Positions 52,170 to 61,381 of a stretch of DNA of 64,000 nucleotides are shown piece after piece. Each line of letters opens with the position of its first letter. Position 1 is the first letter of the stretch. A program made the position numbers and the translations under genes. Origin of the DNA: Hyphomicrobiales bacterium. GTDB lineage: Bacteria > Pseudomonadota > Alphaproteobacteria > Rhizobiales > Beijerinckiaceae. The notes under the pieces were generated by a model that saw nothing but the letters and a program-made list of their open reading frames with translations, had not been told where the DNA came from and did no database searches. Location: the NCBI GenBank assembly GCA_900470775.1, contig UCBZ01000014.1, positions 32,286 to 96,285 of the forward strand, written 5' to 3'.

Positions 52170-52194
52170 GGAACCGCCACAGCGGTTGGTTGTT
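52170..52194 (+). promoter_or_regulatory. EcfG-type promoter (near match) before first DUF1236 gene
   Basis: GGAAC (52170-52174), 16 bases, then TGTT (52191-52194), against the general-stress consensus GGAAC-N16/17-CGTT. It lies about 50 bases before the ATG. Confidence 0.55.
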
Positions 52195-52241
52195 GTCCCT
52201 CCGAACTTTGAGCAAACCTTGCTCTCGGAAGGAGAACAACC

Positions 52242-52682
52242 ATGATCAAGAAGCTTGCACTTGTAGCCGCTATCGTCGCCATTCCGGCCACGGCCTTCGC
52301 TCAGACTCAGGTCCAGCAGCAGCCCTCGGGTGGTGCCACCGGCGGCGCCGTCAGCGGCGCGACCTCGGGTGCCATCGGCGGCGCGATCGTCGGCGGCCCT
52401 GTCGGTGCCGCAGTCGGCGGTGTCGGCGGCGCGGTGGTCGGCGCCATCATCGGCGACGCGGCCTCGCCCAGGTTCCGCACCTATGTCGTCGAGCAGAGCG
52501 TGCCGTCCTATCGCTACGCTGAGCCGGTCACGATCGGCACGGTCCTGCCGGAAGAGGGCATCACCTATCGCGAGGTTCCCGCCGAGTATGGCGCGCCCGC
52601 CGGCTACCGCTACACGGTCGTGAACGAGCGCCCGGTCGTGGTCGAGCCGCGCACCCGCCGCGTGGTCCAGATCATCAACTGA
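52242..52682 (+). CDS. DUF1236 exported protein with glycine-zipper segment
   Basis: The 146-aa protein has a signal peptide (1-20, ATAFAQ), a Gly/Ala glycine-zipper stretch (about 30-75, GGAIVGGPVGAAVGGVGGAV) that may insert in a membrane, and a C-terminal DUF1236 domain (YRYTVVNERPVVVEPRTRRV). The function is unknown; these proteins are common in Hyphomicrobiales envelopes. GGAAGGAG is a strong ribosome site. A paralogue follows, separated by a terminator, and both have stress-type promoters. Confidence 0.88.
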   Translation: MIKKLALVAAIVAIPATAFAQTQVQQQPSGGATGGAVSGATSGAIGGAIVGGPVGAAVGGVGGAVVGAIIGDAASPRFRTYVVEQSVPSYRYAEPVTIGTVLPEEGITYREVPAEYGAPAGYRYTVVNERPVVVEPRTRRVVQIIN

Positions 52683-52709
52683 TCCTGCGATCGAACTGAC
52701 CAGCCTATC

Positions 52710-52740
52710 GGCCCGCCCCAGAAATGGGGCGGGCCTTTTC
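52710..52740 (+). terminator. Rho-independent terminator after first DUF1236 gene
   Basis: A perfect 10-base stem GGCCCGCCCC/GGGGCGGGCC with an AGAAAT loop is followed by TTTT. Confidence 0.92.
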
Positions 52741-52762
52741 GTGTTGGAGCCCTGCTGGGTTC

Positions 52763-52787
52763 GGAACAACCGCGCGGCCGCCTCGTT
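52763..52787 (+). promoter_or_regulatory. EcfG-type general stress promoter before second DUF1236 gene
   Basis: GGAAC (52763-52767) and CGTT (52784-52787) are separated by exactly 16 bases, a full match to the alphaproteobacterial EcfG consensus. The leader to the ATG would be about 130 bases. Confidence 0.8.
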
Positions 52788-52926
52788 TATTCCATAAGCT
52801 TCGGAGACGTCTCGGTCCCATGCGACCGTTCAAGGCTCCGGTGTTTTGGTTTTGACGCGTTGTTCCCCACCGCGAACGGCAACCCACTTCGCTCGGCAAC
52901 GCTCCAGCATCTCAAGGAGATCGACC

Positions 52927-53325
52927 ATGATGAAGAGATTAGCTTTTGCCGCGGCCCTTGCCGTGCTTCCCGCCACCGTCTTTGCGCAGAGCAGCGGTCC
53001 GGCCATCCGCGATCCGGCCGGTGGAGCGACGCGTGATCCTGCGCTTGGGGTCGTGGCTCCCGGCCCGGCTCTGACTCGCGATCCTGCCGGTGGATCGATG
53101 ATCGACGATACACCGCGCTTCCGTACCTATGTGATGGAGCAGCGCGTCCCATCCTACGGCTATCAGCAGCCCGTCGCCGTCGGCGTGATCCTGCCGGAGG
53201 AGGGCGTCGTCTATCGCGAGGTGCCGGCCGGCTATGGCGCGCAGGGCTATCGCTACACGGTGGTGAACGATCGTGCCGTAGTGGTTGAGCCGCGCACCCG
53301 CCGCATCGTCCAGATCATCAACTGA
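52927..53325 (+). CDS. DUF1236 exported protein, second copy
   Basis: The 132-aa protein has a signal peptide (1-21, ATVFAQ), a short repeat RDPAGG (three times, about 30-60) in place of the glycine zipper, and the DUF1236 domain (YRYTVVNDRAVVVEPRTRR). It is clearly paralogous to the upstream gene product in its last 75 residues. A canonical EcfG-type promoter lies upstream, so it is probably induced by general stress. The function is unknown. Confidence 0.87.
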   Translation: MMKRLAFAAALAVLPATVFAQSSGPAIRDPAGGATRDPALGVVAPGPALTRDPAGGSMIDDTPRFRTYVMEQRVPSYGYQQPVAVGVILPEEGVVYREVPAGYGAQGYRYTVVNDRAVVVEPRTRRIVQIIN

Positions 53326-53384
53326 TCCGGCATGGTCCGCAGCGCGGTTGCGTCATCGCGACCTGACCGTGCAGCGAGACCGCT

Positions 53385-53412
53385 GGCCCGCTTCCGAAAG
53401 GGAGCGGGCCTT
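53385..53412. terminator. Hairpin between second DUF1236 gene and upp
   Basis: An 11-base stem GGCCCGCTTCC/GGGAGCGGGCC with a GAAA tetraloop lies between convergent genes. Only two T follow on the plus strand. Confidence 0.7.
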
Positions 53413-53422
53413 CGTGCACGCC

Positions 53423-54064
53423 TCAGCGCGTGCCGAACATGCGGTCACCGGCATCGCCGAGGCCGGGCACGATATAGCCATGGTCGTTGAGCCGCTCGTC
53501 GATCGCCGCCGTCCAGATCCGGACATCCGGATGGGCGCCGCGCAGCCGCTCGATGCCCTCGGGCGCGGCCAGCAGGCAAACGAAGCGCAGATCCTTGGCG
53601 CCGCGTTCCTTCAGCCGGTCGATGGCGGCGACGGCCGAATTGGCGGTCGCCAGCATCGGGTCCATCACCACGATCATGCGCTCGGCAACGTCGGAGGGGG
53701 CCTTGAAGTAATACTCCACCGCCTGCAGCGTGTCGGGATCGCGATAGAGCCCGATATGGGCGACGCGGGCGGCCGGAACGAGTTCCAGCATGCCGTCGAG
53801 AAAGCCGACGCCGGCCCGCAGGATCGGCGCGAAGACCATCTTCTTGCCAGAGATGATCGGCTGCATCGACTTCGTCAGCGGCGTCTCGATCTCGATCATC
53901 TCGATGGGCAGATCGCGCGTCACCTCGTAGCAGAGCAACATGCCGATCTCGTTGAGGAGCTGGCGGAAGCTCTTGGTCGAGCGGTCCTTCTCGCGCATCA
54001 GCGTGAGCTTGTGCCGGACCAGCGGGTGATCGACGACGGTGACTCCGTCCTGTTGCGTGGTCAT
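53423..54064 (-). CDS. upp: Uracil phosphoribosyltransferase
   Basis: The 213-aa type I phosphoribosyltransferase has RAGVGF at 83-88 and the PRPP-binding motif [12 protein letters not shown] at 133-144. It converts uracil and PRPP to UMP. It is downstream of URC1 and URC4 homologues on the same strand. In the URC pathway uracil is first made into a nucleotide by such an enzyme (fungal urg2/URC6), so here it probably serves uracil breakdown as well as salvage. A palindromic repeat separates it from URC4. Confidence 0.95.
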   Translation of the reverse strand: MTTQQDGVTVVDHPLVRHKLTLMREKDRSTKSFRQLLNEIGMLLCYEVTRDLPIEMIEIETPLTKSMQPIISGKKMVFAPILRAGVGFLDGMLELVPAARVAHIGLYRDPDTLQAVEYYFKAPSDVAERMIVVMDPMLATANSAVAAIDRLKERGAKDLRFVCLLAAPEGIERLRGAHPDVRIWTAAIDERLNDHGYIVPGLGDAGDRMFGTR

Positions 54065-54106
54065 CCTGCTCGTCCCCTTGCCTCTCGTTCAGTCACAAAC
54101 CGCGCC

Positions 54107-54211
54107 GTCATGCCGGACGCAGCGAAGCGGAGCTCCGGGATCCACCCTAGAGCGCAATCGCCCTTCGATGGATCCCGGATCTGCGCGGCTGCGCCGCTTG
54201 TCCAGGATGAC
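54107..54211. repeat. Palindromic intergenic repeat, family C, copy 2
   Basis: This copy is the reverse-orientation counterpart of 3017-3128, sharing the GGATCC core, the CAGCGAAGCGGAGCTCCGGG block and the CGGCTGCGCCGCTTGTCC block. It lies inside the URC operon between URC4 and upp. Confidence 0.75.
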
Positions 54212-54233
54212 GCCGGGTGAACCCGTCATGCGG

Positions 54234-55451
54234 CTAAAACACCGTGCCGTCGCTGATGATCGTCAAGGGCGGACCGCCGCCCTCACGCTTCGTCGCCGCG
54301 ATGCGCCGGCCGGCCGCCCAGGTGCCGCCTTCCAGCACCTTGGCCAGTGGCAGATCCTCGCGGCTTCGGCCGAGCCGCTTGCGGACCAGGCTGCCGATCT
54401 CGTCGAGCAGCGCCACCGTCAGCGCCCGCCATTCGACGACCAGCGTCGAGCCGGGCTCGTGGGCGCGCGTCGCATCGGCCTCGTCCTTCAGCGCGATCAC
54501 GCCCAAATCGAGGAACAGCCCGCCATTGCGGTATTCCGGCAGGCCGGTGAGATCATCGATGTCGATCACGGAGACCCCCGCCCATTGCAGCGGCTCGATC
54601 AGCGAATAGGTCAGCCATTGCGACAGCTTGTGGAAGGGCACGAGCCCGGCCGTGACGCTGTCCTGCGCGATCAGGGGATGGCGCCAGGTGTCGCCGAGCG
54701 GGACGCCGGCCAGCGTCAGCCGCGACGGCCAGATGCCACCGAAACAGGCCAGCACCTCGGCCAGCATGTGACCGGCGCGTAGCGTGCCGCCCCCGGCGGC
54801 GGCGATGAAACGATCGAACAGGTCGCCGGGACGCGCCATGCCCTGGCGTTCGAGTTCTTCGCCGAGCCGGTTGAGCAGCGCCGCACGGCCTTCGACGGCA
54901 AGCAGCGGATTGGCCGGGCCGGCCTGGAAACCCGCAGCCAGCGCAGCCGGATCGAGCCGCTTCAGCGCGGTGGCATCGACCCGCAGCTGCTGACCGGGAT
55001 CGCTGGAGAACAGGCCTGCCGCAAACATGTCGAGCGAGGCCAGCGCCAGCCCCTCGGAGCGGGCGACCTGCTTGCCGCTGACCGCATCGCGATAGGACCA
55101 GTCGGGGCCGGCACCGGCATCGAGCAGGACGCTGACGATGGCGAGATCATAGGCGGCGCGCCCGCGCTCGCCCGCATCGCGGAAGTTCGCGCCGAGATCG
55201 AGCACGCTCCAGCGATCCATCCCGGCGATGACGAAATGCCGCCAGCGGGCATGGAAGGGAATGTCGAGCGTCGGATAATTGGCCCTGACCGTGTCGAGCA
55301 CATAATCGGCGCAGGCTTCCAGCCGCTGCGGCGCGACAGTGAAATGCAGCAGCTTGCCGGCAAGGCCGAGCTCCAGCATCTCCTGGGCGCGGGCGCGGAT
55401 GGCGGCCGGTTTCAGCAAGCCGCGGACGGCCTCGGGATCGCGATCTGGCAT
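54234..55451 (-). CDS. URC4/Urg3 family protein (DUF1688), uracil catabolism
   Basis: The 405-aa protein of the DUF1688 family begins LLKPAAIRARAQEMLELGL and contains ARWRHFVIAGMDRW and FHKLSQWLTYSLIEPLQWAG. Fungal URC4/urg3 is required for the URC pathway of uracil degradation; its reaction is not established. URC1 lies two bases upstream and upp downstream, all on one strand, matching the fungal and bacterial gene set. The start is ATG 55451; the open frame beyond it antisense-reads URC1. Confidence 0.88.
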   Translation of the reverse strand: MPDRDPEAVRGLLKPAAIRARAQEMLELGLAGKLLHFTVAPQRLEACADYVLDTVRANYPTLDIPFHARWRHFVIAGMDRWSVLDLGANFRDAGERGRAAYDLAIVSVLLDAGAGPDWSYRDAVSGKQVARSEGLALASLDMFAAGLFSSDPGQQLRVDATALKRLDPAALAAGFQAGPANPLLAVEGRAALLNRLGEELERQGMARPGDLFDRFIAAAGGGTLRAGHMLAEVLACFGGIWPSRLTLAGVPLGDTWRHPLIAQDSVTAGLVPFHKLSQWLTYSLIEPLQWAGVSVIDIDDLTGLPEYRNGGLFLDLGVIALKDEADATRAHEPGSTLVVEWRALTVALLDEIGSLVRKRLGRSREDLPLAKVLEGGTWAAGRRIAATKREGGGPPLTIISDGTVF

Positions 55452-55453
55452 GG

Positions 55454-56716
55454 TCAGAACTTGTCGAGTTCGCGGCCGACCGTTGCCTTGAGCGCATTGT
55501 CGCCCGGCGCGCCGTCGGGCGAGTAGTACCCTGCCGCCTTCTTGGCCTCGATCTCGACCGAGGCGTCGAGCGGTATCAGCTCGGGCGGGATCGCGACGCG
55601 CTCGCCGATCTCGATGCCGGACTGGACCATGGCATCGTATTTCATGTTCGACATCGACATCAGCCGGTCGATCCGGGTGACGCCGAGCCAGTGCAGCACG
55701 TCGGGCATCAATTGCTGGAAGCGCGCGTCCTGGACGCCGGCGACGCATTCGGTGCGCTCGAAATAGGTCGCGGCGGAATCGCCGCCCTCCTGACGCTTGC
55801 GGGCGTTGTAGACGAGGAACTTGGTGACCTCGCCGAGCGCCCGGCCCTCCTTGCGGTTGTAGACGATCAGCCCGACGCCGCCGCCTTGCGCCTCCTTCAC
55901 CGCCTCCTCGATGCCATGAACGAGATAGGGCCGGCAGGTGCAGATGTCGGACCCGAAGACGTCCGAGCCGTTGCACTCGTCATGGACGCGGCAGGCGACG
56001 CGGCTCCTGCCGTCCGACAGCGCCGAGACCTCGCCGATGACATAGGCCGTGATCGAGCCGATCGGCGGCAGGAAGACGTGCATGTCCGGCCGCGTCACCA
56101 GCTCCGGATACATGCCGCCGGTCTGCTCGAAAAGCGTGCGGCGCAGCTCGTTCTCGCTGGTGCCGAAGCGCTCGGCGATGCCCGGCAGATGCCAGACCGG
56201 GTCGATCGCGATCTTGGTGACGCTGACATCGCCGGATGCGTGCAGGATGTGGTCGTCGGGCGCGAGCCGGTGCGCCGCCATGGCCGCCAGGATCTCGGGC
56301 AGGTTGAGGCGGGCCTTGGTGACGGCGATGGTCGGGCGGATGTCGATGCCCTCGCCGATCAACCGGCCGAAATCCTGTGCGACGCGATGGCCGAACGGGT
56401 CCATCGAGACGATTCTGCCCGGCGCGAACCATTGCGGCTGCTCGCAGATCTCGGCGGTCGGATGGGTGTTGTGCAGGTCGGGGCGCTGCGACGGGTTCAT
56501 CGCCCGGGCCGAGATCGCCAGCGCGCGATAGATCGAATAGGAGCCGCCATGGGCGCCGATGACGTTGCGGTCTCCCGGCGTCGTGGTCGAGGCGATGACG
56601 GGTCCGCGCTCGGCCACCGTTTCGGCGCCCCATCGGATCGGAAAGCGCGTCGCGGCGCTGCCGGGCTCGGGGTGCGAGGTCAGCCGGATATGAGTCGTGC
56701 GGTTCGACGCGTTCAT
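55454..56716 (-). CDS. URC1/Urg1 GTP cyclohydrolase II-like protein, uracil catabolism
   Basis: The 420-aa protein has an N-terminal extension and a C-terminal GTP cyclohydrolase II-like domain. The zinc ligands are present with the RibA spacing: C248, C259 and C261 (Cys-X10-Cys-X-Cys). In the URC pathway this enzyme opens the pyrimidine nucleotide ring after UMP formation. It differs from RibA by its size, extension and operon partners (URC4, upp). ATG 56716 is used; TTG 56734 is possible. It should be the first gene of the operon. Confidence 0.88.
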   Translation of the reverse strand: MNASNRTTHIRLTSHPEPGSAATRFPIRWGAETVAERGPVIASTTTPGDRNVIGAHGGSYSIYRALAISARAMNPSQRPDLHNTHPTAEICEQPQWFAPGRIVSMDPFGHRVAQDFGRLIGEGIDIRPTIAVTKARLNLPEILAAMAAHRLAPDDHILHASGDVSVTKIAIDPVWHLPGIAERFGTSENELRRTLFEQTGGMYPELVTRPDMHVFLPPIGSITAYVIGEVSALSDGRSRVACRVHDECNGSDVFGSDICTCRPYLVHGIEEAVKEAQGGGVGLIVYNRKEGRALGEVTKFLVYNARKRQEGGDSAATYFERTECVAGVQDARFQQLMPDVLHWLGVTRIDRLMSMSNMKYDAMVQSGIEIGERVAIPPELIPLDASVEIEAKKAAGYYSPDGAPGDNALKATVGRELDKF

Positions 56717-56837
56717 CGCGATGTTCGCCTGCAATAGGAAAGGGCCCCGCGACGCAAAACGTCCGGGGCCCTCTGGACCTAGTCAAGTGTGCAGCAGCGA
56801 AAGCGCAGCGTCAATCAGGGTGCTTTGGGCGCTCTGC

Positions 56838-56930
56838 CGTCATGGTCGGGCTTGTCCCGACCATCCACGTCTTCGTTGATCGAGACCTGTGTTCAAGACG
56901 TGGATGCTCGCCACAGGGGCGAGCATGACG
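56838..56930. repeat. Palindromic intergenic repeat, family A, copy 2
   Basis: This is a nearly exact reverse-orientation copy of 12225-12317, with the same two end hairpins and the CCACGTCTT/AAGACGTGG middle stem. It lies upstream of URC1 and just after the small membrane protein gene. Confidence 0.85.
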
Positions 56931-56938
56931 GTGTCCAC

Positions 56939-57100
56939 TCAGAACACCGCGAGATAGCGCAGCAGCGAAATGATGCCGATGACGATGACGATGATCTGGA
57001 CGACGTTCTTGATCTGGCTGTCGAGCGGCAGCATCCGCACGAGATAAAGCACGAGGCCGATGACGAGAACGGTGATCAGAAGAGAAATGAGAATGCTCAT
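56939..57100 (-). CDS. Small two-helix membrane protein (Thivi_2564-like)
   Basis: The 53-aa protein MSILISLLITVLVIGLVLYL begins with one helix, followed by a short loop with LPLDSQIKN and a second helix VVQIIVIVIGIISLL. It resembles the short Thivi_2564-type membrane proteins of unknown function. An EcfG-type promoter (57185-57210) lies about 85 bases upstream on this strand, suggesting stress induction. Confidence 0.75.
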   Translation of the reverse strand: MSILISLLITVLVIGLVLYLVRMLPLDSQIKNVVQIIVIVIGIISLLRYLAVF

Positions 57101-57184
57101 GAAAATGAACCTTTTAAATCGGCCGTAGCCGGCCCCCCGGAGCCGATGCCGCGACGCATTCGCAGCACCCCCATCCGATGACAG

Positions 57185-57210
57185 AACGTCGCAGTGTGGG
57201 AATTGGTTCC
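57185..57210 (-). promoter_or_regulatory. EcfG-type general stress promoter before the small membrane protein gene
   Basis: Read on the minus strand: GGAAC (57210-57206), 17 bases, CGTT (57188-57185). This is a full match to the EcfG consensus. Confidence 0.75.
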
Positions 57211-57260
57211 GGTGGGATGGTTCGCTGGCGAACGGGGCAGGTACGCTGGGAGCCGCGACG

Positions 57261-57420
57261 GAGAACCCCTCTCCTGTAAGGAGAGGGGCAGGGGTGAGGT
57301 GTCGGCCCCTGGACCAGTGGGACGATACCCTCACAGTTTGGCGGCTGTGAGGGCACGGCAGCCGTGTCAAACGGCCGACCCCTCACCCTACCCTCTCCCT
57401 ACGGGAGAGGGTTCCCCGCG
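57261..57420. repeat. Composite palindromic repeat, family B, copy 2
   Basis: It has the same two modules as 32256-32414: hairpin CCCCTCTCCT-GTA-AGGAGAGGGG (57266-57288) and CCCTCTCCC-TAC-GGGAGAGGG (57391-57411). An extra hairpin CCCTCACAG/CTGTGAGGG (57328-57353) lies between. It sits just past the glyS stop and may end that transcript. Confidence 0.85.
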
Positions 57421-57440
57421 CTCTTCTCGGAGACGTGGAA

Positions 57441-59753
57441 CTACCCCGCGATCCGCCCGAAATCCGCCACGGCCAGCGTCGCCGCGCGGAGCTGGTTCAG
57501 CAGCTTGAGGCGGTTGGTGCGCAGCGCCGGATCAGGATCGTTGACCGTGACCTTGTCGAAGAAGGCATCGACGGCGGGCCGGAGCTCCGCCAGCGCCGAC
57601 ATCGCACCTTCATAGTCCTCGGCGGCGACGGCGCTTTCGGCCTTCGGCGTCGCCTGCGCGAGCGCCACCGCCAGCGCCTTCTCCTCGATCAGCCCGGCAG
57701 CGGCGATGAGCTGGAGGTCGGCCACGCCAGCAAAGGCGCCCTCGCCGTCCTTCTTCTCCTCGGCCCTGAGGATGTTGGCGGCGCGCTTGTAGCCGGCGAG
57801 CAGGCTCTTGCCGTCATCGGTTTCGAGGAAGCGCCCGAGCGCCGCGACGCGGCGGGTGATGAGGAGGAGGTCGTCGCTGCCCGAGGCGCCCTCGCCCAGC
57901 ACGGCATCGACGAGGTCATGCCGCGCGCCCTGGTCGCGCAGCATGACCTTCAGGCGGTCGTGGAAGAAGGAGAGGAGACTGTGTGCGCCCTCGTAAATAG
58001 CAGGGACCTCATCAGGGCTTTCCCGCGCGAGCTTCGCTAAAATCTCTTTCGCAAACGTCATCTTCGGATCGAGATCCGTGCCCTCAAACCATTTCAGCTC
58101 CAGCTCGTAGCTCATATTGCGCTTCGAGATGAGGGATGACACCAACGATCCATAGAGGTTGAGACTATTGGCCAAAAGCCCTAACCGCACCCCATTCTCA
58201 ACCAGCAGCCGAATAACCCCCAACGCAGCCCGGCGCAGCGCATAGGGATCCTTGCTCCCGGTCGGCTTCTCGTCGATGGCCCAGAAGCCGACCAGCGTGT
58301 CGAGCTTGTCGGCAAGCGCGACCGCCACAGAAACCGGATCGGTCGGCACGCGGTCGGAGGGACCGAGCGGCTTGTAATGTTCCTCGATCGCCGCGCAGAC
58401 GCTGGGATGCTCGCCCTGCAGTTCCGCATATTCCCGGCCCATCAGGCCCTGAAGCTCGGGGAACTCGCCGACCATTTCGGTCGGCAGATCGGCCTTGGCG
58501 AGCTTGGCGGCGCGCTCGGCGAGATCGGGGTCGGCGCCAATGATCGGGGCGAGTTCGCGCGCCAGCGCCGCGATGCGCTGCACCCGCTCGCCTTGCGTAC
58601 CGAGCTTGGCATGGAAGACCACGCCGAGCTTGACGAGCTTGGCCATGCGCTGGTCGAGCGGCTTCGACAAATCGAGGCCGAGCTTGTCGGCGCTGTCGGT
58701 CAGGGTGTCGAGATCGGGCAGGTTGCCCTTGTCGGTCGCGAAGAAATAGGCGGCGTCCGAGAGGCGCGCCCGCACGACGCGCTCATTGCCGGCGGTGATC
58801 GCCGCGCCGCCATCGCTGGCGATCAGGTTCGAGGTCAACAGGAAGCGATTGGCGAGCGCGCCCGTCGCAGGGTTCCGCAGCACGAAGCATTTCTGGTTCG
58901 CCCGGATCGTCGCCCGGATCGTCTCGGCGGGGATTTCGAGGAAGCGTTCCTCGAAGGAGCCCATCAACACGACCGGCCATTCGACCAGTCCTGCGACCTC
59001 TTCCAGCAAGCCCTCGTCCTCGACCAGTTCGAGACCCTGCGCGAAGGCCAGCGTCTTCGCGTCGGCGAGGATGATCTCCTTGCGCCGGTCGGCATCGAGC
59101 ACGACCCTGGCCTTCTCCAGCGCCGCAACGTAGTCGTCGAAGCGCCTGACCGTGATGGCGCCCGGCGCATGGAAGCGGTGGCCATAAGTGATGTTGGCGG
59201 AGACGATGCCGTCGACCTCGAACGACACCACCTCGGGCTCCTCGGTCTCGGCCCCGAAGGTACAGAGGATCGAATGCAGCGGGCGCACCCAGCGCAGGCT
59301 GGCACCCGCAGCCGAGGCCTTGCCCCAGCGCATCGATTTCGGCCAGGGGAAGGCGCGGATCACGCTAGGGACGATCTCGGCGATGGCCGCGATCGTTTCC
59401 TGGCCGGGCTTCTCGATCACGGCGATGTAGCTGTCGCCCTTCTTGGGGTCGCTGGCGATCGTCGCCTGGTCGAGCGAGGTCAGGCCGGACGCCTTGAGGA
59501 AGCCCTGCACGGCCGCCTCGGGCGCGCCGACGCGCGGCCCTTTGCGCTCCTCGCGGATATCGCTGCCGCGCACGGGCAGGCCGGCGATATGCAGGGTGAG
59601 CCGGCGCGGCGTAGCGAAGGCCTTCGCGCCCTCATAGACCAGGCCGCGCTCGACCAGCGCATCGGTGACGAGCTTGCGCAGATCGTCGGCCGCCTTGCGC
59701 TGCATGCGGGCGGGAATCTCTTCGGAGAAGAGTTCGAGAAGGAGATCAGGCAT
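57441..59753 (-). CDS. glyS: Glycine--tRNA ligase beta subunit
   Basis: The 770-aa beta subunit starts [20 protein letters not shown], the standard GlyS opening, with GYRFHAPG-like GHRFHAPG, and HD-like and C-terminal anticodon-binding regions ([16 protein letters not shown]). With GlyQ it forms the bacterial alpha2-beta2 glycyl-tRNA synthetase. Its ATG shares one base with the glyQ stop (TGATG), so translation is coupled. The repeat element at the 3' end probably terminates the operon. Confidence 0.97.
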   Translation of the reverse strand: MPDLLLELFSEEIPARMQRKAADDLRKLVTDALVERGLVYEGAKAFATPRRLTLHIAGLPVRGSDIREERKGPRVGAPEAAVQGFLKASGLTSLDQATIASDPKKGDSYIAVIEKPGQETIAAIAEIVPSVIRAFPWPKSMRWGKASAAGASLRWVRPLHSILCTFGAETEEPEVVSFEVDGIVSANITYGHRFHAPGAITVRRFDDYVAALEKARVVLDADRRKEIILADAKTLAFAQGLELVEDEGLLEEVAGLVEWPVVLMGSFEERFLEIPAETIRATIRANQKCFVLRNPATGALANRFLLTSNLIASDGGAAITAGNERVVRARLSDAAYFFATDKGNLPDLDTLTDSADKLGLDLSKPLDQRMAKLVKLGVVFHAKLGTQGERVQRIAALARELAPIIGADPDLAERAAKLAKADLPTEMVGEFPELQGLMGREYAELQGEHPSVCAAIEEHYKPLGPSDRVPTDPVSVAVALADKLDTLVGFWAIDEKPTGSKDPYALRRAALGVIRLLVENGVRLGLLANSLNLYGSLVSSLISKRNMSYELELKWFEGTDLDPKMTFAKEILAKLARESPDEVPAIYEGAHSLLSFFHDRLKVMLRDQGARHDLVDAVLGEGASGSDDLLLITRRVAALGRFLETDDGKSLLAGYKRAANILRAEEKKDGEGAFAGVADLQLIAAAGLIEEKALAVALAQATPKAESAVAAEDYEGAMSALAELRPAVDAFFDKVTVNDPDPALRTNRLKLLNQLRAATLAVADFGRIAG

Positions 59754-60655
59754 CAGTTTGCTCCCCCGCCGGCGGTCTTCAGCCAGGCGGCCCCGCAGGC
59801 CTTGGCGAGTTCGCGGACGCGCAGGATGTAGCTCTGGCGCTCGGTGACGGAGATCACGCCGCGCGCATCGAGCAGGTTGAAGCTGTGGCCGGCCTTGAGG
59901 CACTGGTCATAAGCCGGCTGGACCATCAGATGGCGCTCGCCGCTCTCGCCCTTTTCGAGCAGGGCGCGGCATTCGGTTTCGGCCTCGGCGAAGCGGCGGA
60001 ACAGCGCGGCCGTATCGGCGTGCTCGAAGTTGTAGCGCGAGTATTCCTGCTCGGCCTGCAGGAAGACGTCGCGATAGGTGACCTTCGCGTCACCTTCGAG
60101 GCCGTTGAAGTTGAGCTCCATGATGCTCTCGACATTCTGCAGATAGCAGGCGAGGCGTTCGAGGCCGTAGGTGAGTTCGCCCGAGACCGGCGCGCATTCG
60201 ATGCCTGCGACCTGCTGGAAATAGGTGAACTGGCTCACCTCCATGCCGTCGCACCAGCACTCCCAGCCCAGCCCCCAGGCGCCGAGCGTCGGGTTCTCCC
60301 AATCGTCCTCGACGAAGCGGATATCGTGCAGCAGCATGTCGATGCCGATCGCCTCGAGCGACTGGAGATAGAGCTCCTGCAGGTTCGGCGGGTTCGGCTT
60401 CAGGATGACCTGGAACTGATAGTAATGCTGCAACCGGTTGGGGTTCTCGCCATAGCGGCCATCCTTGGGCCGGCGCGAGGGCTGGACATAGGCCGCGTTC
60501 CACGGCTTGGGCCCCAGCGAGCGCAGCATCGTGCCGGGATGCGAGGTGCCGGCGCCGACCTCCATGTCATAGGGCTGGAGGATGACGCAGCCGCGTTCGG
60601 CCCAGAAGCGCTGCAACGTCAGCAGCAGCCCCTGGAAGGAGCGCGTCGGGTCCAT
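59753..60655 (-). CDS. glyQ: Glycine--tRNA ligase alpha subunit
   Basis: The 300-aa class II catalytic subunit begins [20 protein letters not shown] and includes [39 protein letters not shown] and [20 protein letters not shown]. It activates glycine. ATG 60655 gives the family length; a TTG at 60718 would add 21 unconserved residues. It is coupled to glyS. Confidence 0.97.
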   Translation of the reverse strand: MDPTRSFQGLLLTLQRFWAERGCVILQPYDMEVGAGTSHPGTMLRSLGPKPWNAAYVQPSRRPKDGRYGENPNRLQHYYQFQVILKPNPPNLQELYLQSLEAIGIDMLLHDIRFVEDDWENPTLGAWGLGWECWCDGMEVSQFTYFQQVAGIECAPVSGELTYGLERLACYLQNVESIMELNFNGLEGDAKVTYRDVFLQAEQEYSRYNFEHADTAALFRRFAEAETECRALLEKGESGERHLMVQPAYDQCLKAGHSFNLLDARGVISVTERQSYILRVRELAKACGAAWLKTAGGGAN

Positions 60656-60901
60656 TGCGGGCGAGGTCGCGGCGACGGGATGCGAGGCGAGGACGGACAA
60701 GATGTCGAAGCCTTCCAAATGACGGGAATGGCCGCGTGCTTAGGGGCTGGCGGTGCTTTCGGTCAAGCGCGGGAGGCAATTGGAGCCGGACAGCTTCCGT
60801 TCATCCAGCGCGCGATAATCTCCCTCGTCCGTGAGATCCGCGGCGTTCGGGGCGAGCGCTTGAGCCGGATCGACGGCGTCGAAGTCGAGTAGGAGAATAC
60901 C

Positions 60902-61189
60902 ATGCTGTCATCCCGCATCGTCGCCGCGGCCTTCGGCGCGCTCACCCTCGCCGCTTCCGCCTTCATCGCCGCCCCGGCCAGCGCCGCGCCGGTTTCCACT
61001 GGGACGCTCCAGACCACGCAGGCCCAGGGCGACCTCGTCGAACAGGCACAGTATTATGGCCCTCGCCGCCATTATGGCCGGCCGCGCTATTACGGCCGCC
61101 CCGTCTATCGCCCGCGCTGCTTCGTCACCCAGCGCCGCGTCTGGACCGGCTATGGCTGGGTGGTACGCCCGGTGCGCGTCTGCCGCTGA
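60902..61189 (+). CDS. Small exported Tyr/Arg/Gly/Pro-rich protein, first copy
   Basis: The 95-aa protein has a signal peptide (1-28, APASAAP), then EQAQYYGPRRHYGRPRYYGR, an aromatic-Arg-Gly repeat segment, and a Cys-containing end (RCFVTQRRVWTGYGWVVRP, C73 and C94). No known family is assigned. The mature part is short, basic and sticky, suggesting attachment to the cell wall or outer membrane. A second, more repetitive protein of the same build is encoded about 190 bases downstream. Confidence 0.7.
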   Translation: MLSSRIVAAAFGALTLAASAFIAAPASAAPVSTGTLQTTQAQGDLVEQAQYYGPRRHYGRPRYYGRPVYRPRCFVTQRRVWTGYGWVVRPVRVCR

Positions 61190-61230
61190 GCCCGGCCCCG
61201 GCTGCCGAGATGCGGCCTCAATCTGAAGAC

Positions 61231-61315
61231 AAGCTGAACGGCGCGACCAAGTGCCGTTCAGCTTTGGGAACCTAAACTGCCGTTCAGAGTAGCCTTGAAC
61301 GTCAGAGTAGCCTTG
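61231..61315 (+). promoter_or_regulatory. Hairpin and tandem direct repeat before second Tyr-rich protein gene
   Basis: AAGCTGAACGGC (61231-61242) pairs exactly with GCCGTTCAGCTT (61253-61264). The 14-base repeat TCAGAGTAGCCTTG follows twice at 61284-61297 and 61302-61315 (18-base period). The hairpin could end the first gene; the direct repeat could be a regulator site. Confidence 0.5.
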
Positions 61316-61381
61316 CACTCAGGACGGCGGCAGACCGCGCAGCGAGAGGCTGGCGGCGCCCTAACGAGGAGGATCACGATC

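Noticed and set aside
58377..59831. Plus-strand open frame (484 codons) opposite glyS
   Set aside because: Shadow of glyS; composition is non-protein-like and no family signature is present.
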